A DNA stretch of 64,000 nt, from positions 186,001 to 250,000 of the forward strand of contig CAJFJA010000002.1 in the NCBI GenBank assembly GCA_904382605.1, in the 5' to 3' direction. The notes below the pieces were generated by a model that was not told where the DNA came from, did no database searches, and worked only from the letters and a program-made list of their open reading frames with translations. Of the stretch, positions 34,031 through 43,730 are shown piece by piece. The stretch comes from Candidatus Alloclostridium intestinigallinarum (GTDB taxonomy: Bacteria; Bacillota; Clostridia; Christensenellales; UBA3700). The first letter of the stretch is position 1. Every line of letters begins with the position of its first letter. The translations under genes were made by a program, and so were the position numbers.

Positions 34031-34049
34031 CGCTATAAAGGAGAAAGTA

Positions 34050-34508
34050 ATGTCAAAAATTGCAGACGCAGCCGAACGTGTAGTGCGCCCGATAGTGGAG
34101 GCAAACGGTATGGAGCTTGTGGAAGTCGAATTCAAAAAGCTGTACGGTACGCCCACGCTCACAATTTATATTGATAAGCCGGGCGGCGTCAGCCTTGACG
34201 ACTGCGAGCTTATACACAGGGCTATCGACGCACCCATCGACGAACTCGATCCCACGGAGGGAATGCCGTACAATCTGAACGTGTCGTCGCCGGGACTGGA
34301 CCGCCCCCTGAAAAGCCCGGGCGATTACCGCCGCAAGCTGGGGGAGAAGGTGGAAGTTTCGCTTTACGCGCCCCTGGACGGTAAAAAGAAGTACATCGCC
34401 GTGCTAAGCGGCGCAACCGATGAGGAAATAACCCTGCAGGACGGGGATAAAACTATAAAAATACAATTAAAGCAGATTGCGGCGGCAAAGCCGTATATCG
34501 AATTTTAG
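34050..34508 (+). CDS. rimP: Ribosome maturation factor RimP
   Basis: RimP assists 30S assembly. The 152 residues match the family: VRPIVEANGMELVEVEFKK, LTIYIDKPGGVSLDDCELI, the signature NLNVSSPGLDRPL, and a C-terminal SH3-like domain ending IAAAKPYIEF. ATG 34050 with AAAGGAG was chosen over an in-frame start at 33993, which would read through the leader hairpin. It is the first gene of the nusA operon. Confidence 0.96.
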   Translation: MSKIADAAERVVRPIVEANGMELVEVEFKKLYGTPTLTIYIDKPGGVSLDDCELIHRAIDAPIDELDPTEGMPYNLNVSSPGLDRPLKSPGDYRRKLGEKVEVSLYAPLDGKKKYIAVLSGATDEEITLQDGDKTIKIQLKQIAAAKPYIEF

Positions 34509-34517
34509 GAGGATAAA

Positions 34518-35594
34518 ATGGTCAGCAAGGAATTTTTTCAGGCGCTTATGGAGCTTGAAAAGGAAAGAAAAGTAAGTCAGGATATGTTTATTTCCACGAT
34601 GGAAGCCGGTTTAAGTTCCGCATACAAGAAGGAAACGGGACTCAACCGCGGCATTGATATACAGCTCAATCCCTCGAAGTACACGATAAGAGTTTTTGCT
34701 TACAGGGACGTTGTGGAAACCGTTGAAGATCCCGACAGGCAGATTTCTTTGGAAGACGCGCGTAAGGTCAAGGAGATATACAATATCGGCGACCACTTTA
34801 TCGACGAAGAACTTTCACCCAAGCTGTTCTCCCGTATCGCGGCGCAGACGGCGAAGCAGGTCATCATGCAGCGCCTCAACGACGAGCGCAAGAACCAGGT
34901 GCTCAGCGAAATGAACGAAAAGGAGGGCGAAATTGTAACCGCCATTATTCGCAGAGTGGAAAAAGACAACGTATATGTCGAAATAAGCGGCTCGCAGATG
35001 GAAGGCATCATGATGAAGAACGACCAGATACGCGGCGAGAGATACGACGTCAACGCCATTATCAAGGTGTATGTCAAGAGCGTGCGCAGTTCCGACAGGG
35101 GCAATCCCCAGGTTATGGTTTCCCGCGCGTGCACGGGATTTGTCAAAAGGCTGTTCGAGATGGAAGTTCCCGAAATCAGAAGCGGACTTGTCGTCATCAA
35201 GAAAATCGTGCGCGAGGCCGGGTACAGAACCAAAATGGCTGTCACATCCGACGATCCTTCGCTTGACTGCGTGGGCAGCTGCGTAGGTCCCCGCGGTATG
35301 CGCATAAATAATATCGTACACGAACTCGACGGCGAGAAGATCGACGTTATCGAATGGTGTTCCGACATAAGCGAATTTATAGCCAGGGCTTTGAGTCCCG
35401 CAAAGGCGATGATGGTACAGATAAACGAAGAGGAAAAGAAGGCGACGGCAATCGTTCCCGACGACAAACTTTCTCTTGCGATAGGTAAGGCAGGTCAGAA
35501 CGTACGCCTTGCGGCAAAACTCACCGATTGGAAAATAGACGTCAAGCCTTATTCCGAAGTGAGCGGAATAGTTGGCGACGTATTCGAGGGATAA
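34518..35594 (+). CDS. nusA: Transcription elongation/termination factor NusA
   Basis: NusA modulates pausing and termination by RNA polymerase. The 358 residues comprise an N-terminal polymerase-binding domain (about 1-125), S1 (about 130-200, GEIVTAIIRRVEKDNVYVEI), KH1 and KH2 (about 205-345, with GPRGMRINNIVHELDGEKIDVIEW and IGKAGQNVRLAAKLT). The lack of C-terminal acidic repeats is normal for Firmicutes. AGGAGG overlaps the end of rimP. Confidence 0.98.
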   Translation: MVSKEFFQALMELEKERKVSQDMFISTMEAGLSSAYKKETGLNRGIDIQLNPSKYTIRVFAYRDVVETVEDPDRQISLEDARKVKEIYNIGDHFIDEELSPKLFSRIAAQTAKQVIMQRLNDERKNQVLSEMNEKEGEIVTAIIRRVEKDNVYVEISGSQMEGIMMKNDQIRGERYDVNAIIKVYVKSVRSSDRGNPQVMVSRACTGFVKRLFEMEVPEIRSGLVVIKKIVREAGYRTKMAVTSDDPSLDCVGSCVGPRGMRINNIVHELDGEKIDVIEWCSDISEFIARALSPAKAMMVQINEEEKKATAIVPDDKLSLAIGKAGQNVRLAAKLTDWKIDVKPYSEVSGIVGDVFEG

Positions 35595-35595
35595 T

Positions 35596-35862
35596 ATGAA
35601 AAAGCCCGTTGTCAGAACGTGCATTGCCTGCCGGCAGGAAAAAGAAAAGAAACAGATGCTGCGCATAGTGCGCGATAAGGACGGCAATATAAAGCTGGAC
35701 TTTACCGGCAAAGCGTCCGGCAGGGGCGCGTATATCTGCGACGATCCCGCCTGTATCGAAAAATGCGTCAGGCATAAACTTATCGGCAGGGCGTTGAATG
35801 CGCCGGTATCCGACGAGGTGTACGAATATATAGCCAAGGAATATGCAAAGTCGAAAAATTGA
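35596..35862 (+). CDS. rnpM: YlxR/RnpM-family RNA-binding protein
   Basis: The 88 residues match the YlxR (DUF448) family: RTCIACRQEKEKKQMLRIVR near the start and the hallmark GRGAYIC about residue 46. The Bacillus member has been reported to bind RNase P RNA and modulate its activity, and rnpB is present elsewhere in this window. Position between nusA and the L7Ae gene is standard. It starts 1 base after the nusA stop and overlaps the next gene by 20 bases. Confidence 0.93.
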   Translation: MKKPVVRTCIACRQEKEKKQMLRIVRDKDGNIKLDFTGKASGRGAYICDDPACIEKCVRHKLIGRALNAPVSDEVYEYIAKEYAKSKN

Positions 35863-36166
35863 TTCCTATATAGGTTTTGCCGTCAGAAGCGGAGAGGTTG
35901 TCTACGGATTGGACGCGTTTTTCGGTGCGGCGGGCAAAATTAAATTGATATTGTACGACGCATGCACGGGCGCGGCGACGCTGAGAAAGCTGAAAAATTT
36001 TTCCGGACGTGAAAATATTGCCGCAATCAGGTGCAAAAGCGGCTATATTACGGGCGCGGTGCATAGGGAAAATGTCAGACTGATAGCCATAACAAGCGAA
36101 AGTTTGGCGAAAGCGATATTGCAATCAGACGAATTGGGTATAATAACGGAGGTAGAAAGTGAGTAA
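35843..36166 (+). CDS. ylxQ: L7Ae-family RNA-binding protein YlxQ
   Basis: The 107 residues have an L7Ae/L30e-like fold inferred from IGFAVRSGEVVYGLDAFF, KIKLILYDACTGAATLRKL and ENVRLIAITSESLAKAI. Such proteins bind kink-turn RNA. The last 8 bases overlap the infB start. The exact role is unknown in the family. Confidence 0.9.
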   Translation: MQSRKIDSYIGFAVRSGEVVYGLDAFFGAAGKIKLILYDACTGAATLRKLKNFSGRENIAAIRCKSGYITGAVHRENVRLIAITSESLAKAILQSDELGIITEVESE

Positions 36167-38714
36167 CGAGATAATTGATATCAATAAGTTAATGAAAGAC
36201 ATCACCGACGCGCTGGGCACGAGAGTCGCCCCGCTCATCCGTGATATAAAGGAGAAGCGCTCCGGCATTCCCGCCCTGACTGAAAAGATTCAGCAAAAGA
36301 AAAGGGATATTATAGAAGAGCAGCTGAAAGCCGAAAACGCGGCGAAGGCTGCTGAGAAAGAGGCGGAAAAGGAGAAGGAAACAGAGCCTGCTCCCGTTTT
36401 GCCTGCAGAAAAAGAGGAAGTCAGACAGGAAACCGCCGAGGAGGAAATTTCCGCGCCCAAGACTGCGGAAACATCTGCGGCGGAAGAAAAAAAGATTGAG
36501 TCTAAGCCCCAGGAAAAGCCCGTCAGGGAAAAACCCGTCCAGGATAAATCGAAAACTTATATAAATCCGGAGTTTTTGAACGGCGGCGACCGCAGAAGGC
36601 AGAGCGGTATGCAGGGCGGCGCGCAGGGTGAGCGTAAATTCCCGCCGCGCACCGACGGTTCTGCGGGCGGCAGACAGGGCGGATTCGACAGGCGTCCCGG
36701 CGTCGGCGGCAGAACGCAGCCCGTTATGCCTCCTCCCGTCTCCGTCAGCGGCGGAAAGAGCGTCGCTGATAAAAAGAAGAAGAACGGTTTTGCCCAGAAA
36801 GACGAACAAAAGAAGTCGCTTTCCAAGCGCGATCTTATCAAAAAGGGCTATGTATACGAGGACGGCGATGACGAGGACGGCGACGTAAGGTATAAAAAGC
36901 AGCGCAAAGCGCAGCGCGACGTATCCCGCTCGGTGTCGAAAATCGACCATGCCGAAGTGAATACGGATATTATTCCTATCAAGGTATTCAGCGAAAAAAT
37001 AGGTAAGACTGCCGCGGAAATAGTCAAAAAGCTGTTCGATATGGGCAAAATGTGCACGATAAACGACTCTATCGACTTTGAAACGGCGGAACTTATCGCA
37101 ATTGATTACGACGTCACCTTGACTTACGTTCCCGACGTAACGGCGGAAGACAAACTCGCGCAGTATGAAAGCGAGGCGAAGGAGAACGCTCATCTCCAGC
37201 CCCGTCCTCCCGTCGTGGCGATTATGGGTCACGTCGACCACGGCAAAACGTCGTTGCTCGACTATATCCGCAAAACCAACGTCGTCAAAGGCGAGGCGGG
37301 CGGTATAACCCAGCATATAGGCGCGTATACGATCGATCTGGACGGCAAGCCGATCACATTCCTTGATACTCCCGGACACGAGGCGTTTACCGCCATGCGT
37401 CAGCGCGGCGCACAGGTGACGGATATCGCCATTATCGTAGTGGCGGCTGACGACGGCATAATGCCCCAGACGGTCGAGGCGATCAACCATGCCAAAAACG
37501 CCGGCGTCCAGATAATAATCGCAGTCAATAAAATCGACAAACCGGGCGCGAATATCGATAGGGTAAAGAACCAGATAGGCACATACGGTCTCGTTCCCGA
37601 AGATTGGGGCGGCGACGTATACGTCTGTCCCGTGAGTGCAAAATTGGGTACGGGCGTACACGAACTTCTCGAATGCGTATTGCTCGTAGCCGATATTATG
37701 GAACTTAAAGCGGACAAAGACTGCATGGCTACCGGTTCGATAATAGAAGCAAGGCTGGACAAGGGGCTAGGTCCCGTGGCTACCGTGCTGGTGCAGAACG
37801 GAACTCTGCGCGTTTCCGACTACGTAATTGCGGGAACGTGTGTGGGTAAGATAAGGGCGATGCTCGATTTCAGCGGCAAACGCGTAAAAGAGGCGGGTCC
37901 TTCCTACGCCGTACAGGTGCAGGGCTTTACCGCTGTTCCGAATGCGGGCGACAATCTCGTGGCGGTTAAGGACGCCGCGCTTGCAAGACAGGTTGCGGAA
38001 GAGCGCCTTGCAAAGGAAAAAGCCGCCCAGCAGATGAAGTCGGTGAGCCAGCGCAGTACTTTGGAAGAACTGTTCAAGAACTCCGACAATTCCGAAGTAA
38101 AGCGCCTTGCCATGATAATCAAGGGCGACGTGCAAGGCTCGGTTGAAGCCGTCAAGCAGGCAATGCTCAAACTGGGTGAAGAAATGGCGTCCAAAAATAT
38201 CGAGATCCGCGTTATTCACAGCGCGGCGGGCGCAATAAACGAATCCGACGTCATGCTTGCCGACACTTCCGGCGCAATCATAATCGGCTTCAACGTCAAG
38301 GCGGACGCCAAGGCGCGCGCTATGGCTGACAGAACGGGCGTGGAAATCCGCACGTATTCGGTAATTTACGATGCGATAGACGAGGTAACGAATATACTCA
38401 GCGGTATGGTCGAACCCATCTACGAAGAAGAAGTCATCGGTCACGCGGAAGTGCGCGAGGTGTTCAAAATTACCGGCGTGGGCAATATCGCGGGCTGCTA
38501 TGTCACGGACGGAAAACTTCAGCGCGGCTGCAAAATCAGACTTGTGCGTGACAATATCATCATCTACAACGGCGTGCTCAATTCGCTCAAACGCGAAAAA
38601 GACGACGCCAAAGAAGTCGCACACGGCTACGAATGCGGCGTAGGTCTGCAAAAGTGGGGCGATATCAAGAAGGGCGATACCATTGAGGCGTACTTGCTCA
38701 AACAGGTGAACTGA
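36159..38714 (+). CDS. infB: Translation initiation factor IF-2
   Basis: IF-2 is the GTPase that brings initiator tRNA to the 30S subunit. The 851 residues begin at GTG 36159 with GGAGGT upstream. After a short N-terminal helix come about 200 residues of low complexity (Glu/Lys/Ala, then Gly/Arg/Gln). The IF2-N domain (VFSEKIGKTAAEIVKKLFDMG) and the G domain follow: GHVDHGKTS (about 357-365), DTPGHEAF and NKIDKP. IF2 domains II, III and C1/C2 end with the C-terminal GDTIEAY. It overlaps ylxQ and rbfA. Confidence 0.98.
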   Translation: MSNEIIDINKLMKDITDALGTRVAPLIRDIKEKRSGIPALTEKIQQKKRDIIEEQLKAENAAKAAEKEAEKEKETEPAPVLPAEKEEVRQETAEEEISAPKTAETSAAEEKKIESKPQEKPVREKPVQDKSKTYINPEFLNGGDRRRQSGMQGGAQGERKFPPRTDGSAGGRQGGFDRRPGVGGRTQPVMPPPVSVSGGKSVADKKKKNGFAQKDEQKKSLSKRDLIKKGYVYEDGDDEDGDVRYKKQRKAQRDVSRSVSKIDHAEVNTDIIPIKVFSEKIGKTAAEIVKKLFDMGKMCTINDSIDFETAELIAIDYDVTLTYVPDVTAEDKLAQYESEAKENAHLQPRPPVVAIMGHVDHGKTSLLDYIRKTNVVKGEAGGITQHIGAYTIDLDGKPITFLDTPGHEAFTAMRQRGAQVTDIAIIVVAADDGIMPQTVEAINHAKNAGVQIIIAVNKIDKPGANIDRVKNQIGTYGLVPEDWGGDVYVCPVSAKLGTGVHELLECVLLVADIMELKADKDCMATGSIIEARLDKGLGPVATVLVQNGTLRVSDYVIAGTCVGKIRAMLDFSGKRVKEAGPSYAVQVQGFTAVPNAGDNLVAVKDAALARQVAEERLAKEKAAQQMKSVSQRSTLEELFKNSDNSEVKRLAMIIKGDVQGSVEAVKQAMLKLGEEMASKNIEIRVIHSAAGAINESDVMLADTSGAIIIGFNVKADAKARAMADRTGVEIRTYSVIYDAIDEVTNILSGMVEPIYEEEVIGHAEVREVFKITGVGNIAGCYVTDGKLQRGCKIRLVRDNIIIYNGVLNSLKREKDDAKEVAHGYECGVGLQKWGDIKKGDTIEAYLLKQVN

Positions 38715-39055
38715 TGAATAAAACCGACAGAATACAGTCCGAAATAATGAAGCGGCTGTCCGTACTCATAAAAGACAGCGTGCGCGATCCGCGCGTTGTC
38801 GGCTGCATTATCGGAATTACCGACGTTAAGGTCGACAGCGAACTTTCGCGTGCGCTCATCAGCGTGAGCGTGTACGGCGGAGACGGAGAACAGGCGGTGC
38901 AGGGATTAAACCACTCCGCCGGTTTTCTGCGCTCGCGGCTCAAAGAGTTAATTGATATGCGTACCATGCCGGCGCTCGTATTCGTGCTTGACAGAGGCGC
39001 GGAGTACGCCGCCGAAATTGAGGCGATAATCAAGTCTATCAGGAAGGATTCATGA
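38714..39055 (+). CDS. rbfA: Ribosome-binding factor A
   Basis: This is a cold-shock 30S maturation factor. The 113 residues have the KH-like core (RIQSEIMKRLSVLIKDSVRDPRV, ITDVKVDSELSRALISVSVYG, LRSRLKELIDMRTMPALVFVLD, given as separate blocks). The start overlaps the infB stop by one base and the stop overlaps nrnA by four. Downstream of the core, YAAEIEAIIKSIRK is normal. Confidence 0.95.
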   Translation: MNKTDRIQSEIMKRLSVLIKDSVRDPRVVGCIIGITDVKVDSELSRALISVSVYGGDGEQAVQGLNHSAGFLRSRLKELIDMRTMPALVFVLDRGAEYAAEIEAIIKSIRKDS

Positions 39056-40020
39056 TCTGTAACGCGGAAAAAATAGCCGAACTTATCAAAAAAGCGAACA
39101 AAATTGCGCTTGTATGCCACGCCAACCCCGACGGAGATACTCTCGGTTCGGGGCTTGCGCTATATTACGCGCTTAAATGCGCGGGGAAACAGACCGACAT
39201 CTTCTGCTCGGACGTGCCGGGAAGAAAGCTCCGCACTCTCTACGGGGCGGAAAACCTGCGCACGGATATGCCGAATCAGCCTTACGAACTAGCGATAGCC
39301 GTGGATTGTTCCGACATAAATTTGCTTTCCGCGCACGCCGGAGTTATCAGGCGCGCCCGCGTCAGCGCTTGTGTGGACCATCATGTGAGCAACAGCGACT
39401 ATACAAAATATACATACGTCGAACGCGGCGTTGCGGCTTGCGCCCAGCCCGTGTATAAACTCATAAAACTTATTTCGGGCGGTAAACCGCTTGACGTACA
39501 CGTCGCCGGATTGCTCTATACCGCTCTTGTCACGGACAGCGGCGGTTTTGCCTTTTCATCCGTTACGGGCGAAACCTTGCGAATTGCCGCGGAACTTCTG
39601 GATTGCGGAGTGCAGGGGCATAAGATAACCGAGTATTTCATGCAGGACATAAGTCCCGCCGTATACGCGCTGAAAACGCGCGTACTTGCGCGTACGGAAT
39701 TTTTCGAAGACGGCAGGATAGGTATGATTACCTTTAACGCTTCCGATTTCGCCGCCAGCGGAACCGCGCTGTCGGATACCACGGGTATAATAAACGACGT
39801 CAGGAACGTGGAAGGGGTTGACGTTGCCGTCGCCGTTACGGAAGCGGCTTTGCGCGAATACAAAGTAAGTATCCGCACCGATGAGAAAGCCGACGCCAAC
39901 CGCATAGCGGCGGTATTCGGGGGCGGAGGCCATAACCGCGCCGCCGGATGCAGGGTATTCGGCGAATACGAGGATGTGAAGGAAAGGGTGCTTAAAGCAT
40001 GCAGGGATCATCTGGAATAA
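39052..40020 (+). CDS. nrnA: DHH/DHHA1 phosphoesterase (NrnA-type nanoRNase/pAp phosphatase)
   Basis: It degrades short RNA fragments and 3'-phosphoadenosine 5'-phosphate in relatives. The 322 residues contain the motifs HANPDGDTLGS (about 22-32), AVDCSD, VDHHVSN (about 104-110), LVTDSGGF, and the DHHA1 substrate motif GGGGHNRAAGC near the end. All metal ligands are visible. It lies in the rbfA-nrnA-truB-ribF order typical of Firmicutes, with overlaps on both sides. Confidence 0.94.
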   Translation: MICNAEKIAELIKKANKIALVCHANPDGDTLGSGLALYYALKCAGKQTDIFCSDVPGRKLRTLYGAENLRTDMPNQPYELAIAVDCSDINLLSAHAGVIRRARVSACVDHHVSNSDYTKYTYVERGVAACAQPVYKLIKLISGGKPLDVHVAGLLYTALVTDSGGFAFSSVTGETLRIAAELLDCGVQGHKITEYFMQDISPAVYALKTRVLARTEFFEDGRIGMITFNASDFAASGTALSDTTGIINDVRNVEGVDVAVAVTEAALREYKVSIRTDEKADANRIAAVFGGGGHNRAAGCRVFGEYEDVKERVLKACRDHLE

Positions 40021-40910
40021 GCGGTTTTTTCTGTATAGACAAGCCCCGCGGCTGGACTTCGTCCGACGTAGTTGCCGTTCTCCGCGGCGCGCTTTCCAAA
40101 TCGGTCGGATACAAGGTAAAAGTCGGGCATATGGGCACGCTGGATCCGATGGCTACCGGAGTGCTGCCCGTAGCCGCAGGCAAGACAACGCGCCTTTTCG
40201 ACGTTCTTATGAATAAGTCGAAGGGATATGCGGCGCGCATGGCGTTCGGCTATGAAACGGACACGCTCGACATTGAAGGCGAAGTATCGGAAAGGACGGA
40301 TATTTTGCCGACCGTTGCGCAAATAAAAGCCGCAATAACAGGCTTAACGGGTGAAATTGAACAGATTCCGCCCATATACAGCGCAAAATCAGTCGGCGGT
40401 GTGAAGGCATATAAGCTGGCGCGGAGCGGCGCTGAAATACAAATGCGCCCCGTCAAAGTAAATATTTTTTCCCTTACGCTGGACAGCGTGAACGGCGGTA
40501 AAAATTACGATGACGCGGACAGGGTATCCGAGATAGCTTTTACGGTAGAGTGCGGCGGCGGGACGTACATTCGCTCGCTTTGCCGCGATATTGCGTTGGC
40601 GTGCGGCTCTTTGGGTACGATGACGGAACTTAAACGCACTTACAGCGGTTGTTTTACTTTGGAAAACGCCGTCGGGATTGAGGAAGCCAAGGCGAATCCG
40701 CAGGCAAATATCATACCGGTGATTACCGCGCTTTCGGGTATTTACGATATTGAAGAACTTGCGCAAAACGATATAAAGAAATTCACAAACGGTATACCTG
40801 TGCGCACCGCCAGGGCGGACGGCGACGTGCTGGTTACGATAGACGGAAAAGAATACGCCGTAGCGCATTGTTGCGGCGGCATAATGAAGGCACGGATAAA
40901 TTTATGGTAA
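39999..40910 (+). CDS. truB: tRNA pseudouridine(55) synthase
   Basis: TruB makes pseudouridine 55 in the T-loop of tRNAs. The 303 residues begin GFFCIDKPRGWTSSDVV. The catalytic Asp is residue 48 in GHMGTLDPMATGVLP. VGGVKAYKLARSG and the GGTYIRSLCRDIA motif follow. The start overlaps nrnA by 22 bases, and ribF starts before its stop. Confidence 0.97.
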   Translation: MQGSSGISGFFCIDKPRGWTSSDVVAVLRGALSKSVGYKVKVGHMGTLDPMATGVLPVAAGKTTRLFDVLMNKSKGYAARMAFGYETDTLDIEGEVSERTDILPTVAQIKAAITGLTGEIEQIPPIYSAKSVGGVKAYKLARSGAEIQMRPVKVNIFSLTLDSVNGGKNYDDADRVSEIAFTVECGGGTYIRSLCRDIALACGSLGTMTELKRTYSGCFTLENAVGIEEAKANPQANIIPVITALSGIYDIEELAQNDIKKFTNGIPVRTARADGDVLVTIDGKEYAVAHCCGGIMKARINLW

Positions 40911-41824
40911 AAGTTTACGATTATTCGGCAGGAAGCGATACCCCCATGGCTCTGTGCCTCGGCTTTTTCGATTGCCTGCACCTGGGGCATACGGAAATTA
41001 TCGGCGGCGCGAAGGAAGCAGGATTAAAGCTGGGCGCGGAACCCGCGCTTTTTACGTTCGACGTAAGTCCCGCGGAGTTTTTGAACAAGAGCGGCGAAGG
41101 TGAGATATTCACCTTGCGCGAAAGGCTGTACCGTATGGACGAATTGGGTATACATTCGGCTGTTACTGTCAGGTGTGACGAAGCGTTTTTATCCACGCCG
41201 CCGGAAGAGTTTCTTTCTGCCCTGACAGATAGATTCAATATCCGCGCCATTTTCTGCGGCGCAGACTACACTTACGGGGCAAAAGGCGCGGGCAACGTCG
41301 GCTCGCTGCGCGCCTTTTGCGGGAAAAAGAATATATTCTTCAAGGCGTACGAGCTTAAAAGAGATGAAAATGGTGAAAAAATTGCTTCAAGAAAAATACG
41401 CGAATTTGTAAAAAACGGCGATATACGTTCGATAAATCGGTATTTGCCGTTACCTTACATAATTATGGGAAAGGTTGTGCACGGCAGACACGACGGACGG
41501 AAAATAGGCTTTCCGACGGCAAACGTAAATCTTGAAAAAGACAAGTTGAAGCCGAAAACCGGCGTATACTATACGAACGTAACTCTGTGCGGAAAGAAAT
41601 ATCCCTGCATTACCAACGTGGGCGATCATCCAACTTTCGACGATTATTCCGTAAACGTGGAAACTCATATCATCGGTTTCGACGGCGACTTATACGGCAG
41701 GACGATAACCGTTGAATTTATGGACAAAATCCGTGATATTGTAAAATTCAACTCCAAGGAGGAAATAGCGGAGCAACTGCGTAAAGATGTTATGTTTGCC
41801 CGTGAAAAGTTTGAAAATGATTAA
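40904..41824 (+). CDS. ribF: Bifunctional riboflavin kinase/FAD synthetase
   Basis: RibF converts riboflavin to FMN and FAD. The 306 residues have an N-terminal nucleotidyltransferase domain (CLGFFDCLHLGHTEII, FCGADYTYGAKGAG, KIASRKIREFVKNGDI) and a C-terminal kinase domain (GKVVHGRHDGRKIGFPTANV, PCITNVGDHPTF). ATG 40904 overlaps truB by 7 bases. A start at 40868 would add 12 residues not seen in the family. The ribosome site is weak, so translation is probably coupled to truB. Confidence 0.96.
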   Translation: MVKVYDYSAGSDTPMALCLGFFDCLHLGHTEIIGGAKEAGLKLGAEPALFTFDVSPAEFLNKSGEGEIFTLRERLYRMDELGIHSAVTVRCDEAFLSTPPEEFLSALTDRFNIRAIFCGADYTYGAKGAGNVGSLRAFCGKKNIFFKAYELKRDENGEKIASRKIREFVKNGDIRSINRYLPLPYIIMGKVVHGRHDGRKIGFPTANVNLEKDKLKPKTGVYYTNVTLCGKKYPCITNVGDHPTFDDYSVNVETHIIGFDGDLYGRTITVEFMDKIRDIVKFNSKEEIAEQLRKDVMFAREKFEND

Positions 41825-42668
41825 ATTCGGTCCAAGCGGTACCAGCGAAGATTTTACGGCGGAAGGTCACGCCCATACCGTCGAAATGCCCGCATGGCTT
41901 GAAGCGCACGACCTGGACTGCTTCGAGTACTCCTTCGGCAGAGGGGTCAGGATACAGCAATCGACGGCGCAGGCGATAGGCGCGGAGTTCGATAAATTCG
42001 GCAAGGAAATATCCGTACACGCGCCGTATTTTATAAATCTGGCGACGCAGGAAGACGAAAAGGCGGAAAACAACCACCGCTATATCTTCGATTCTCTTGC
42101 GGCATTGACCTGGTTCGGCGGAAAAAGGTGCGTGGTTCACCCCGGTTCTCCGCTTAAAGAAGAAAGAAGCAGGGCGATGGATATACTTATGAAGAGACTT
42201 GAAGAAGTCGCGCGGCTTAAACACGAGTATGGTTACGACGATAAGTATCTGTGTCTTGAAACAATGGGCAAGCAGGCCCAGCTCGGTACGCTCGACGAGG
42301 TTATAAGAATGTGTTCGCTGGATAAAACTTTTATCCCGTGCGTTGACTTCGGGCATCTGAACGCGCGCGATCTGGGCGTTTTCTATTCCAAAGACGATTA
42401 CAAGAGGGCGGTGGACAGACTTCTTGAGGGAGTGGGAGAAGAAAAGACGAATATAATGCACGTCCATTTTTCCAAGATAGAGTATTCCGCAAAAGGCGAG
42501 GTCAGGCATCTGACTTTCGACGATGAAAAGTTCGGACCGCCTTACGAGCCGCTTATGGAAGTCTTTGCAGAATACAATCTTCAGCCTTACGTGGTATGCG
42601 AAAGCGCAGGTACGCAGACGCGCGACGCCGGGCTTATGAGGAGGTATTATTATGCCGTTAAACGCTGA
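41817..42668 (+). CDS. Endonuclease IV-like TIM-barrel protein
   Basis: Probably an AP endonuclease of the Nfo family. The 283 residues contain SVHAPYFINLAT, CVVHPGSPL, CLETMGKQAQLGTLDEVI, CVDFGHLNAR, MHVHFSKIEY and a late CES/E motif. These correspond to the His, Glu and Asp ligands of the three-zinc site, though several positions differ from E. coli Nfo (for example DFGH instead of DTCH). It overlaps ribF by 8 bases and pepP by 17. A sugar isomerase-like enzyme of the same fold is an alternative. Confidence 0.75.
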   Translation: MIKFGPSGTSEDFTAEGHAHTVEMPAWLEAHDLDCFEYSFGRGVRIQQSTAQAIGAEFDKFGKEISVHAPYFINLATQEDEKAENNHRYIFDSLAALTWFGGKRCVVHPGSPLKEERSRAMDILMKRLEEVARLKHEYGYDDKYLCLETMGKQAQLGTLDEVIRMCSLDKTFIPCVDFGHLNARDLGVFYSKDDYKRAVDRLLEGVGEEKTNIMHVHFSKIEYSAKGEVRHLTFDDEKFGPPYEPLMEVFAEYNLQPYVVCESAGTQTRDAGLMRRYYYAVKR

Positions 42669-43710
42669 CGAATGCAGACGGATTCTTGATATGGCCAAGG
42701 TAGACGGCGCGCTTATATTCACCGAACCCAACAGAATATACCTCACGGGATACGCTTCAACCCAGGCGGCAATAGCCGTAACGGGGAAGGGCGCGTTCTA
42801 TTTTACCGACAAGAGGTATCTTTCCGAAGCGCGCGAACGCATTTCAGCCGAATACGAAATCCGCGAAGGCAGTATCACGGAGGCGTGCAAGTCGCTGAAA
42901 AAATGTGCTAGGGTGGGCGTGGAATTTAATATGCCGCACAATCAATACCGTTACGCCCTGGGCGTTATGGGTAAACCCGGTACGGTTTTCGGGTGCGTCA
43001 AAGACGTTTCCCCCGCGCTTTATGAAATGCGTTCCGTAAAAAGCGCCTATGAACTGGGCTGCATTGAAAAGGCGCAGTCGATAACTGACGCGGCGTTTAC
43101 CGAAATTCTGAAATTTATCAGGGAAGGCGTCAGCGAAACGGAACTTGCCGCCCGTCTTGAATATATAATGCAGTCAAAGGGGGCGACGCTTGCTTTCGAT
43201 ACGATAATGGCTTTCGGCGAAAACGGCGCGAAGCCGCATGCGCACCGCTCGGAAAGAGCGCTGAAAGAGGGCGACTTTATCACCATGGACTTCGGCGCGC
43301 GCTGGCACGGCTATTGTTCGGACATGACCAGGACAGTGGCTTTTAAGAGTTTGGAAGGGCGGAAGGCTGACGTTTACGCCGCGGTTCTGGAAGCAAACAG
43401 GCGCGGAATCGCCTTCCTGCGTGCGGGAGTTATAGGAAAACAGGCAGAGAACTGCGTGCGCGAATTTTTCAAGGAAAGCGGCGTGGAGAAGAATTTTACC
43501 CATTCGCTGGGGCACGGCGTGGGAATAGATATCCACGAACAGCCGTATTACAACTCCCAACCGCTGCGGGAGGGACAGGTGATAACGGTGGAGCCGGGAC
43601 TGTATTTCGACGGTGATTTCGGTATCCGCATAGAAGATATGGTAAAAATTACACAAGATGGCGCGGATAATTTGACAAAGTCGGATAAATCCCTTATTAT
43701 ATTAAAGTAG
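42652..43710 (+). CDS. pepP: Xaa-Pro aminopeptidase (M24B)
   Basis: This cytoplasmic metallopeptidase removes N-terminal residues before proline. Of the 352 residues, an N-terminal creatinase-like domain spans about 1-125. The pita-bread catalytic domain has [36 protein letters not shown] and GIRIEDM, with all five metal ligands visible. GGAGG precedes the ATG. It lies directly before efp, a pair conserved in Firmicutes. Confidence 0.95.
   Translation: MPLNADECRRILDMAKVDGALIFTEPNRIYLTGYASTQAAIAVTGKGAFYFTDKRYLSEARERISAEYEIREGSITEACKSLKKCARVGVEFNMPHNQYRYALGVMGKPGTVFGCVKDVSPALYEMRSVKSAYELGCIEKAQSITDAAFTEILKFIREGVSETELAARLEYIMQSKGATLAFDTIMAFGENGAKPHAHRSERALKEGDFITMDFGARWHGYCSDMTRTVAFKSLEGRKADVYAAVLEANRRGIAFLRAGVIGKQAENCVREFFKESGVEKNFTHSLGHGVGIDIHEQPYYNSQPLREGQVITVEPGLYFDGDFGIRIEDMVKITQDGADNLTKSDKSLIILK
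43672..43700 (+). promoter_or_regulatory. SigA promoter of efp inside the end of pepP
   Basis: TTGACA (43672-43677), 17 bp and TATTAT (43695-43700). It allows efp to be transcribed independently of the long upstream operon. Confidence 0.75.
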
Positions 43711-43730
43711 ACTACTATCGGAGGTTTTTT

